Assembly: GCF_001444405.1 (NCBI RefSeq)
Contig: NZ_CP013187.1
Span: forward strand, 2,356,001 to 2,420,000
DNA from: Pseudoalteromonas phenolica
Lineage (GTDB): Bacteria; Pseudomonadota; Gammaproteobacteria; Enterobacterales; Alteromonadaceae
Direction of reading: 5' to 3'
Length of the DNA: 64,000 bases
The position numbers and the translations under genes were made by a program. Under the pieces are notes generated by a model. That model saw only the letters and a list, made by a program, of their open reading frames with translations, did not search any database and had not been told where the DNA came from. The number at the start of each line of letters is the position of its first letter. The stretch's first letter is position 1. Positions 33,118-42,100 of this stretch are shown here, one piece after another.

Positions 33118-34644
33118 TTATTCGCCCTCTGACTCTTCTTGGTTATGTAACTCAAGTGAAGCAGACATTGCTTGTTCACGTGTTGATTTTGCAGAGTCAT
33201 TACGTAACGCATCAATACGATTTAGGTATTCTTGATCGATATCACCTGTGATGTACTGACCATCAAATACTGATGTTTCGAACTCTGTTACTTCAGGGTT
33301 TTCTTGACGAACTGCAGCGATTAGATCTTCAATAGATTGATAGATTAAGCCGTCTGAACCAATACTCTGGTTGATATCATCTACTTCACGACCGTGTGCA
33401 ATTAGCTCTGCAGCTGATGGCATGTCGATACCATATACGTTCGGGAAGCGAACTTCTGGGGCAGCTGAAGCAAAGTATACGTTTTTCGCGCCTGCTTCAC
33501 GAGCCATCTCAACGATCTGAGCTGAAGTTGTACCACGTACAATTGAGTCATCTACAAGTAATACGTTTTTACCTTCAAATTCTCTGTCGATCGCATTTAG
33601 TTTACGACGTACAGATTTCTTACGCATTTCTTGACCTGGCATAATAAATGTACGGCCTATATAACGGTTCTTCACAAAACCTTGACGGTAAGGCTTGTCT
33701 AAAACCGTAGCAATTTCTAGCGCAACATCACATGACGTTTCAGGGATTGGAATAACCACATCGATGTCTTTATCAGCCCATTCGCGAGCGATCTTCTCAC
33801 CTAGCTTTGTACCCATATTTACACGTGTCGCGTAAACTGACATGTTATCAATTACAGAGTCAGGACGTGCGAAGTATACAAACTCAAAAATACACGGTGC
33901 GTGTTGTGTATTAACAGCACACATTTGCGAGAATAGTTGACCATCTTCAGTTACGTAAATTGCTTCACCTGGTGCTACGTCACGAACAAATTCAAAGCCG
34001 TCCGCTTTAAGTGCTACGCTTTCAGAAGCAAACATATACTCAGTGCCGCTTTCAGTTTCACGCTTACCATATACAAGTGGACGAATACCTTTCGGATCAC
34101 GGAAAGCCACGATACCGTGACCAATGATCATCGCAATACTTGCGTAACCACCAACAACTAGCTCATTCACATTTGAAATTGCACTGAACATATCTTCAGC
34201 TTCAAGCTTCAACTTACCTGATTTGCAAAGTTGATGCGCTAAGATGTTTAAAAGAATTTCAGAATCTGAAGTGGTGTTTACATGACGGCGAGCTTGGCTG
34301 AATAATAACTCTTTAAGCGCTTCTGCGTTTGTTAGGTTACCATTGTGCGCTAAGGCAATACCAAATGGAGAGTTTACATAAAATGGCTGTGCCTCTGCAG
34401 AACTTGAAGAGCCTGCAGTTGGGTAACGCACATGGCCGATACCAATATTGCCTTGAAGCCGCTTCATATGGCGGGTATGAAACACATCTTTAACAAGGCC
34501 GTTTGCTTTTCTTAAGCTAAACGTATTGTTATCGATTGTGATGATGCCTGCTGCATCTTGCCCACGATGTTGCAAAACAGTTAAGCCGTCATACAAAGCC
34601 TGATTAACAGGAGATGTTGCGACTATACCAACGATACCACACAT
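33118..34644 (-). CDS. purF: Amidophosphoribosyltransferase PurF
   Basis: First step of purine synthesis: PRPP plus glutamine to phosphoribosylamine. 508 residues (E. coli 505). No propeptide: MCGIVGIV puts the nucleophile cysteine at position 2. The glutaminase domain has HRGQDAAGI and GHVRYPTAG; the PRPP-binding loop is VLLVDDSIVRGTT. Last gene of the conserved series cvpA-purF, 32 bases after cvpA. No clear PurR operator was found upstream. Confidence 0.97.
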   Translation of the reverse strand: MCGIVGIVATSPVNQALYDGLTVLQHRGQDAAGIITIDNNTFSLRKANGLVKDVFHTRHMKRLQGNIGIGHVRYPTAGSSSSAEAQPFYVNSPFGIALAHNGNLTNAEALKELLFSQARRHVNTTSDSEILLNILAHQLCKSGKLKLEAEDMFSAISNVNELVVGGYASIAMIIGHGIVAFRDPKGIRPLVYGKRETESGTEYMFASESVALKADGFEFVRDVAPGEAIYVTEDGQLFSQMCAVNTQHAPCIFEFVYFARPDSVIDNMSVYATRVNMGTKLGEKIAREWADKDIDVVIPIPETSCDVALEIATVLDKPYRQGFVKNRYIGRTFIMPGQEMRKKSVRRKLNAIDREFEGKNVLLVDDSIVRGTTSAQIVEMAREAGAKNVYFASAAPEVRFPNVYGIDMPSAAELIAHGREVDDINQSIGSDGLIYQSIEDLIAAVRQENPEVTEFETSVFDGQYITGDIDQEYLNRIDALRNDSAKSTREQAMSASLELHNQEESEGE

Positions 34645-34676
34645 TAAATTTTTCCTCGCCGATTAACGGTTTCCGA

Positions 34677-35171
34677 TTAACGGTTCACTGAATTTAAAAA
34701 GCTGGAGTTGTCTTCTAAGTAAGAGAAAAACCACTCAATAACAAAACTAAATTCAGGGATCAAAGTTGATGCTGTCCACCAAGGTGCATCTGGTGCACCG
34801 GTAAACGCATCCAGAAAAAACAGTAAGGCGCTCACGACTAATACACCTCGAAGTGCACCAAACACAATACCTATGATACGGTCGGTGCCTGACAGGCCTG
34901 TACGCTGTACAAGTTCTGACAGAATATAATTAACAAGCCCACCCAACAGTATGGTCGCAAAAAATAATATGGCAATTGCGGCCGCATTTCTTAAAAGGGG
35001 TTCTGAAATGGATGTAAGGAAGGTTGCTAGATATTGATAGAATAAACTAGAAATGAAGAATGCGCTGATCCAGACAACCAATGACATTGCTTCTTTTACA
35101 AAGCCTCGCATTAATCCGAATAAGGTGGAAAGACCAACTATACCGAGAATCGCGTAATCAACCCAGTTCAT
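34677..35171 (-). CDS. cvpA: CvpA family membrane protein
   Basis: 164 residues from ATG at 35171 (MNWVDYAILG, the usual CvpA start); in-frame TTG codons up to 35183 are discounted. Four hydrophobic helices and the family core TGLSGTDRIIGIVFGALRGV. Needed for colicin V production in E. coli, and linked to envelope stress tolerance. It sits directly before purF, as in E. coli. Confidence 0.93.
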   Translation of the reverse strand: MNWVDYAILGIVGLSTLFGLMRGFVKEAMSLVVWISAFFISSLFYQYLATFLTSISEPLLRNAAAIAILFFATILLGGLVNYILSELVQRTGLSGTDRIIGIVFGALRGVLVVSALLFFLDAFTGAPDAPWWTASTLIPEFSFVIEWFFSYLEDNSSFLNSVNR

Positions 35172-35232
35172 AATAACCAACAAGTCGTTAATTTGGGGCG
35201 CATTCTATAAGAGCCAAGAGTCAATTACCAGA

Positions 35233-35910
35233 TCATTTTGTTATATCGAATTGAGTTAGTCGGCCTTTTAGCTTTGTAAGCCTTTCTAACTCAGGCAATT
35301 TTTGTTCTAAATCGGCTTTATCCAATTGAGGGCCTACGAATACTTTTGTTAACTCACCGTTTCGCGTTTTAATAGGCCGGGTAAATGCGGTAAAACCTGC
35401 ATTTTTTAGTTTTTTCATTAATGCCTGAACATTGGCTTTATGAGAAAAACTACCTAACTGTATGACGTATGCCATGCTGGTTAAATTAGACGTTTCTGAA
35501 CGCTTTAAAGGATCTACTTTAGCTTCTACAACTTGTTGTTGGGGTTTTATTACCTCAACCTCTGGTTTTGCCTCTTCAACAACTTGTATTGGTTTTGAGC
35601 TAGAATCATTTGCCGCTGTGTTCACAACTTCTTTAATTTCTGAGGCATCAACTTTTTCTGTAGAAGCAGGCTCAGCGTCAAGTGCAATTTCTTCATGCAA
35701 AGCTTCAGGTTTAATCTCTGGGGCGAGCTCAGCTTTTGCATCAATCTCTTGCTGAATTTCAATTGTAGTGAACTCAGGGCGTTCAGGAATGGCTTTAAAG
35801 CCATCTTTGAAGTGAACCTTTTCACCATCAAGAATATTCGGTATAAAAATGATGGCAGCGACCACCACAATACTTGTACCCACTAAACGGTTTAAAAATC
35901 CTGAGTTCAC
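35233..35910 (-). CDS. dedD: SPOR-domain protein (DedD-like)
   Basis: 225 residues: a single N-terminal membrane helix (about 9-25), an acidic/variable linker, and a C-terminal SPOR domain (about 145-222) that binds denuded septal peptidoglycan. Position between folC and cvpA is that of E. coli dedD, a cell-division protein; the assignment rests on that and on the domain layout. 11 bases after folC. Confidence 0.88.
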   Translation of the reverse strand: MNSGFLNRLVGTSIVVVAAIIFIPNILDGEKVHFKDGFKAIPERPEFTTIEIQQEIDAKAELAPEIKPEALHEEIALDAEPASTEKVDASEIKEVVNTAANDSSSKPIQVVEEAKPEVEVIKPQQQVVEAKVDPLKRSETSNLTSMAYVIQLGSFSHKANVQALMKKLKNAGFTAFTRPIKTRNGELTKVFVGPQLDKADLEQKLPELERLTKLKGRLTQFDITK

Positions 35911-35921
35911 AGCTTATCTCT

Positions 35922-37184
35922 CTATTTTTGCCAATACTGAATTGCTTCTGCAACAGTAAAGAAGGAGCCAAATACAATCATTACCGTCTGGCCATCAAGT
36001 TGCGATAACTGACTATCGAGTGCCATATGGACCGAATCGAACATGTTTGCGCTTTGCTGTTGTTCTTGCGATAGCAAAGGTAACAAGTTCGACGCTTGCT
36101 CTGCACGTGGGCCATCTAAAGACGCTAATGACCAAAAATCAATTAGTTCAGACACTTCATTGATTACACTGGCTTTATCTTTATCAGCAAGCATAGCGAT
36201 TAATGCATGGATTTTAAACCCTTGCTGCTTTAACTCTACTAATTTTTGCTTTAGGTAGCGTGCTGATTCAGGGTTATGTGCAACATCGGTGAAAACTTTT
36301 GGTGAGTCACTTAGTTTTTGAAAGCGGCCTTCGACTTTTAAATCGCCTAAACATCTTTCAATGACTGATAACTCAGGAAGCAACTCTAAACGTGCCAGTA
36401 ATGTCAAAGCTGTGGCGACATTTTGTGCCGGAATACTTGGCTTTTCAAACTCACACTCATACGACTTATAACGCCAAACAAAAGAGGATTGTTTTGGTTC
36501 GAAGAAAAAGTCTCGCTTAGACAGAATTAACTCAGCTGATATTTCATCACCATACTCAGTGACTGTATGGGGAATATTTAAATCTCCCACTATCGCTGGT
36601 TTATCCGCGCGGAAAATACCTGCTTTGTCATAACCAACTAATTCACGGGTATCGCCTAAATACTCTTTATGGTCAAGATCAATCGTTGTTATAACACTCG
36701 CAATGGGCTCAACGATATTGGTAGCATCAAAGCGACCACCCAAACCCACTTCAAGTAAGACATAATCGACTTCACAGCGTTTAAAAATCGCCAAAGCGCC
36801 TAACGTACCAAATTCAAAATAAGTCAGTGGTGTTTCGCCCCTGCCCTTTTCTAACAAGTCAAAAGCATCGACATGATACTGATCGTCTAACTCTGTACCA
36901 TTCACACGAACACGTTCGTTATAACGAATTAAATGTGGTGAAGCATACGTGCCCACTGAGTAACCCTGAGCGAGTAGCAGACTTTCTAAGCAACGTGCTG
37001 TGGTACCTTTACCGTTTGTACCAGCAATCATGATGATTTTTGAAGAAGAATTGAGAAGATGAACTGAATCGGCAACTTGTTTAATGCGCTCCAAACCCAT
37101 TTCGATATTGGCAGGATGAACACGCTCTAAATAACAAAGCCAATCATCAAGGCTTGATGATTGGCAAGGTATATCTTGTGACAT
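35922..37184 (-). CDS. folC: Bifunctional dihydrofolate/tetrahydrofolate (folylpolyglutamate) synthase
   Basis: Adds glutamate to dihydropteroate and to folates. 420 residues (E. coli 422). P-loop IAGTNGKGTTARC, the folate-loop GLGGRFDATNIV, and the carboxylated-lysine region VITTIDLDHKEYLG are visible; the C-terminal domain has VFTDVAHNPES. Lies between accD and dedD as in E. coli, 23 bases after accD. Confidence 0.95.
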   Translation of the reverse strand: MSQDIPCQSSSLDDWLCYLERVHPANIEMGLERIKQVADSVHLLNSSSKIIMIAGTNGKGTTARCLESLLLAQGYSVGTYASPHLIRYNERVRVNGTELDDQYHVDAFDLLEKGRGETPLTYFEFGTLGALAIFKRCEVDYVLLEVGLGGRFDATNIVEPIASVITTIDLDHKEYLGDTRELVGYDKAGIFRADKPAIVGDLNIPHTVTEYGDEISAELILSKRDFFFEPKQSSFVWRYKSYECEFEKPSIPAQNVATALTLLARLELLPELSVIERCLGDLKVEGRFQKLSDSPKVFTDVAHNPESARYLKQKLVELKQQGFKIHALIAMLADKDKASVINEVSELIDFWSLASLDGPRAEQASNLLPLLSQEQQQSANMFDSVHMALDSQLSQLDGQTVMIVFGSFFTVAEAIQYWQK

Positions 37185-37207
37185 AAAAACAGCTTAAATT
37201 AAAAAAT

Positions 37208-38089
37208 TTACGCTACTCTATGCTCTTGTTCAGTAGATGGCAAGTCCATAAACTTCGCTAAATTACGTGCTAGTGTGTCACGCATTTCACGACGGTCAAC
37301 AATCATGTCGATTGCACCATGCTCAAGTAGGAACTCTGAACGTTGGAAACCTTCAGGTAATGTTTCACGAACTGTTTGTTCGATAACACGCGGACCTGCG
37401 AAACCAATAAGTGCTTTTGGCTCTGCAACATTGATATCACCTAGCATTGCAAGTGAAGCAGATACACCACCCATTGTAGGGTCGGTCATAACTGAGATAA
37501 ATGGTAAGCCTTTTTCGCTCATTTTAGCCAGTGCAGCACTTGTTTTTGCCATTTGCATCAATGACATAAGTGCTTCTTGCATACGCGCACCGCCTGATGC
37601 AGAGAAACATACTAATGGCATATTATGCTCTAAACATTCGTTTACCGCATCAACAAAACGCGCACCCACAACTGAAGCCATTGACCCCCCCATGAAAGAG
37701 AATTCAAAAGCAACTGCAGCAACCGGCATACCTTTAAGACGACCAGTCATAGCAACTAGTGCATCTTTTTCACCACTTACTTTTTGTGCAGCAGTGATTC
37801 TGTCTGAATACTTTTTAGAATCTTTAAATTTAAGGACATCTTTTGGCTCGTGCTCAATACCGATTTCTTTACGATCAGCATCGTCTAAAAACATTTCAAG
37901 GCGCTGACGAGCACTGATACGCATGTGGTGATCACACTTAGGGCATACATTGTGTGATTTTTCTAATTCTGCTTTATACAAAATAGCATCACATGCTGAA
38001 CATTTTGCCCAAACACCTTCTGGGACTTCTTTTTTGTTATTACCTGATGATTTGGTGGTTCTAGGTAAGATTTTTTCTAACCAACTCAT
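37208..38089 (-). CDS. accD: Acetyl-CoA carboxylase carboxyltransferase subunit beta
   Basis: Transfers the carboxyl group from biotin to acetyl-CoA to make malonyl-CoA, with AccA. 293 residues from ATG at 38089 (MSWLEKILP; AGAG upstream); a TTG two codons earlier is discounted. N-terminal zinc ribbon with two CxxC pairs (CSAC, CPKC), then the crotonase-like core with FSASGGARMQE and PTMGGVSASLAMLGD. Confidence 0.96.
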   Translation of the reverse strand: MSWLEKILPRTTKSSGNNKKEVPEGVWAKCSACDAILYKAELEKSHNVCPKCDHHMRISARQRLEMFLDDADRKEIGIEHEPKDVLKFKDSKKYSDRITAAQKVSGEKDALVAMTGRLKGMPVAAVAFEFSFMGGSMASVVGARFVDAVNECLEHNMPLVCFSASGGARMQEALMSLMQMAKTSAALAKMSEKGLPFISVMTDPTMGGVSASLAMLGDINVAEPKALIGFAGPRVIEQTVRETLPEGFQRSEFLLEHGAIDMIVDRREMRDTLARNLAKFMDLPSTEQEHRVA

Positions 38090-38253
38090 TTGCAATTCTC
38101 TTATGCTAATTCTGTGTTGTGGCGTCTGTATTCATTCAGACAAACTGAGCTCATTAAACCATGATTTATTAGACAAAGGTATAAAAAACTGGTCGTATAA
38201 GTCTTAAATAAGCCGCCATAATTCATTAACTAACCCAAGCTTTCGCTATAAAA

Positions 38254-39051
38254 TTACTCAATCTCAGTATCTGGTAAGAATAAAGGACCAAGTGGTGTCG
38301 ACGGTATTTTCCATTGCTCTGGGTAATCAACATCGACTAAATACAATCCATTTGGCTTTGCTGTGGCGCTTGCTTGAGTTCTATCTTTGAGTGCCAGTAA
38401 TTCTGCCATCCATTCAGTTGGATACTTACCCGTGCCAATATCAAGCAGAGTGCCTGTTATGTTTCTCACCATATGGTGTAAAAAGGCATTGGCTTTCACG
38501 TCAATGATGACAAAGTTACCTACACGCTCGACACTTAAGTGCAGCATTTTTCGAAATGGTGTGTTTGATTGGCAATGCACAGCACGAAATGAAGTAAAGT
38601 CTTGCTCACCTAACATAACAGGACAAGCTGCTTGCATCAATTTTTCGTCAAGGGGATGATGGTAATGCGTCACTCCGCTTCTTAAAATGCCAGGGCGATA
38701 TGGGTTATTGTAAATCACATAGCGATAGCGTCGTGCTGTCGCACTAAAACGAGCATGAAATTCATCATCGACCACTTGCGCAAACTGGATCGCAATATCG
38801 TCAGGCAGTTGCGAGTTAGCACCTAAGGTAAATGCGCTCATATCTCGCTCTGAGTGAGTATCAAAATGCACTACCTGACCAGTAGCATGAACACCAGCAT
38901 CTGTTCGACCTGCACACACCACTTCGACTTCATGGTTACAAATGCGAGACAGAACAGTTTCCAACTCTTGTTGAATACTGTTTACATGAGACTGTCTTTG
39001 CCAACCACTGTATTGAGCGCCGTTATATTCGATACCAAGTGCTACACGCAT
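38254..39051 (-). CDS. truA: tRNA pseudouridine(38-40) synthase TruA
   Basis: 265 residues. Catalytic aspartate Asp51 in the universal motif GRTDAGVHA; other family marks are NAFLHHMVRNITGTL and the start RVALGIEYNGAQYSGWQ. Modifies the anticodon stem of several tRNAs. Lies between accD and fimV in the conserved series; a gap of 164 bases to accD may hold a separate accD promoter. Confidence 0.96.
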   Translation of the reverse strand: MRVALGIEYNGAQYSGWQRQSHVNSIQQELETVLSRICNHEVEVVCAGRTDAGVHATGQVVHFDTHSERDMSAFTLGANSQLPDDIAIQFAQVVDDEFHARFSATARRYRYVIYNNPYRPGILRSGVTHYHHPLDEKLMQAACPVMLGEQDFTSFRAVHCQSNTPFRKMLHLSVERVGNFVIIDVKANAFLHHMVRNITGTLLDIGTGKYPTEWMAELLALKDRTQASATAKPNGLYLVDVDYPEQWKIPSTPLGPLFLPDTEIE

Positions 39052-39130
39052 GAATTTATTACCTCTGTCTAGACTAGCGCAGCATTCTAAGCCATCGTGA
39101 CTTTGAATTAAAGAGAGAACTGAACGCTAG

Positions 39131-39162
39131 AAAAAATAAAGGAGGCTAACGCCTCCTTTATT
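39131..39162 (-). terminator. Terminator of fimV
   Basis: On the minus strand AATAAAGGAGGC, loop GTTA, GCCTCCTTTATT and further T, 37 bases after the fimV stop. It separates fimV from truA, so truA must have its own promoter or depend on read-through. Confidence 0.9.
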
Positions 39163-39198
39163 ACTGATTGTTTAAATGACCAAAACTCAGCTTATACA

Positions 39199-42100
39199 TT
39201 AGGACTGTATTTTGTCTCTTAGTGAGCTCGCTTCAGCTTGGACTGATTCAGGCCCTGCATTGATCACTTCTTCGATAATGGCGAGTGCACTCTCACTGTC
39301 ATCAATTTCAATATATGCTCTGGCTAAATCTAGTTTTGCAGAAAAACCGTCGGCTTCTAAATCAACATCAGGGGCATTTTCGCCTGCAAGCAAGTCATCA
39401 AAATCACCTAAACCAACATCCATATTCGCTTCTTGATAAGGCTCTTCTTCTGCTTCAAAGTCATCACTTTCTGCAAGTAAGTCGTCAATTTCTAAATATT
39501 CTTCAACGTCTGGCTGAGAAACCTCATCATCGCTTTCAATCGCAACATCTAAAGTTCCAAGATCTTTATTTAACTCTTCGTTTAGCAAGGTATCGAAATT
39601 AAGTTCTACCTCGTCTAAAGACTCTGTATCGATTGGCTCTGGTTCAGCTAAGTCATTCAACAACGCGTCGAAGTCAGTATCAGATATCTCTGACATAAAC
39701 TGATCTTCTATCGCCGTTTCGTCAATATTTTGCTCAACATGCGATTCCGCTTCTTCGTTGCTAGCAAGATCATCGAGTTCATTTAAAAACGCATCTGGAG
39801 ATATTTCTTCAATATCTGTTAAAATATCGCCCTCAAACTCATCCTCGATACGGTCATCAATTGACGTTTGGTCACTTGGTAGCTCAGAATCTTCCCTTAG
39901 AACGGCTTCCTGTTGAACCGGTGTATCTTGAATTTCTAACGCTTGCTCTTCAGTAACTGCCTCTAGTGCGTCACCTTCATCAAACTCAGGAAATTCTTCG
40001 ATTTCAAGCTCATTCTCAATGCTCTCAGCTAGTAAGTCCTCTTCAATAGATGGTGCAGTTTCTTCCTGAACTGTTTCTTCTTGAGCTGGTGCATCTTGAA
40101 CTTCTAGCGCTTGTTCTTCTGTTGCAGCTTCTAGTGCAGCCTCTTCGTCAAAGTCAGGAAAGTCTTCGATTTCCAATTCATCTTCGATGGTGTCAGTTGG
40201 TAACTCATCTTCAAAAGGCGACTCAACTTCTTCCTGAAGTGCTTCTTCTGGAGCTGGTGCATCTTGAACTTCTAGCGCTTGTTCTTCTGTTGCAGCTTCT
40301 AGTGCAGCCTCTTCGTCAAACTCAGGAAAGTCTTCGATTTCCAATTCATCTTCGATGGTGTCAGTTGGTAACTCATCTTCAAAAGGCGACTCAACTCCTT
40401 CCTGAAGTGCTTCTTCTGGAGCTGGTGAATCTTGAATTTCTAGCGCTTGTTCTTCTGTTGCAGCTTCTAGTGCAGCCTCTTCGTCAAACTCAGGAAAGTC
40501 TTCGATTTCCAATTCATCTTCGATGGTATCAGCTGGTAACTCATCTTCAAAAGCCGACTCAACTTCTTCCTGAAGTGCTTCTTCTGGAGCTGGTGTATCT
40601 TGAACTTCTAATGCTTGTTCTTCTGTTGCAGCTTCTAGTGCAGCCTCTTCGTCAAACTCAGGAAAGTCTTCGATTTCCAATTCATCTTCGATGGTATCAG
40701 CTGGTAACTCATCTTCAAAAGCCGACTCAACTTCTTCCTGAAGTGCTTCTTCTGGAGCTGGTGAATCTTGAACTTCTAATGCTTGTTCTTCTGTTGCAGC
40801 TTCTAGTGCAGCCTCTTCGTCAAACTCAGGGAAGTCTTCGATTTCTAACTCATCTTCGATGGTATCAGCTGGTAACTCATCTTCAAAAGCCGACTCAACT
40901 TCTTCCTGAAGTGCTTCTTCTTTAGCTGGTGAATCTTGAATTTCTAGAACTTGATCTTCTGTAACAGAATCTAATACAGCGTCTTTGTCAAAACCATCTT
41001 CAGAGTCAGCTATTTCTTCTTCAATTGCTACGTTTGGTTGCTCTTGTGTTATTTGTTCAGATGACTCTATATCAGCTTCAAAAGGATCATTTTTAGACTC
41101 TAAGTTTGTACCTAAAACATCTTCAAAAGAAAGCTCATCGTCAGTAAGCAAGTCATCATCAAGATCATTGCTCGCAGTGTTACCAGCTTCTAAAGCTTGA
41201 GAGAGCGCTTGTTCAGTTTCACTGATATTGAGGACATCTTCATCCAGTTCTTCATCTAGATCTAATTCAGGATAACTGTCTAACTCAGCGCTTGGCGTCA
41301 CCGTATCTATTTCGGGTAACTCTTCCTCAGAAGCTAAATCAATATCATCTGAAAGTGGATCATCACCAAGATCAAGTTCTCCGTCATAACTCTCACCACT
41401 GTGCCATTCTTCCTCTGATTCAAGCTCTTCGAGCATTTCATCAACACTCTTCAATGGCTCTTGTGGTGTTCGAATTTCTGGCTCAACGGGAATTTCATCT
41501 TCGATGTCATCTGAAAAATGCTGATTCATCGCGTTGAGTTCATCAACAATGCTTTGCTCAATTGACTTGGGTTCTTCGACCTCATTCTCATCAGCTAGAT
41601 TTTCAAGCTCCGATCTCAACTCTTCGTTTGCTTCGTCTTCTTCAAGCAACTCGTCTAAATCATCAAGTGCAATGTCATTTTCTTCTACTTCATCCTGTTC
41701 ATTTAGTTCAGCTTCAACAGGATTATCATCTTGCTCTTTATCGATGAGGTTTTCGTCTGGCTCGTCTATTAAGTCGTCGAGATCTAAATCTAAGTCACTT
41801 TCTTCATCCGACGGTGTGTCGTTTGCTATGTCTTCTTCAAGCAGCTCGTCTAAATCATCAAGTGCAATGTCATCTTCTTCTACTTCATCCTGTTCATTTA
41901 GTTCAGCTTCAACAGGAATATCATCTTGAATCTCATCGTTCAGATTTTCGTCTGACTCTGACTCGTCCATTAAGTCATCAAGGTCTAAATCTAAGTCACT
42001 TCCTTCATCCGACGGTGTGTCGTTTACTACGCCTTCTTGTACTTTACCCTGTTCACTTGGTTCAGCTTCAACAGGAATATCATCTTGAACTTCATCGATT

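Noticed and set aside
40050..40925. Long plus-strand open frame opposite fimV array A
   Set aside because: It is the antisense of the 168-bp repeats; leucine/glutamine-rich periodic translation, no ribosome site, and the true gene on the minus strand is unmistakable.
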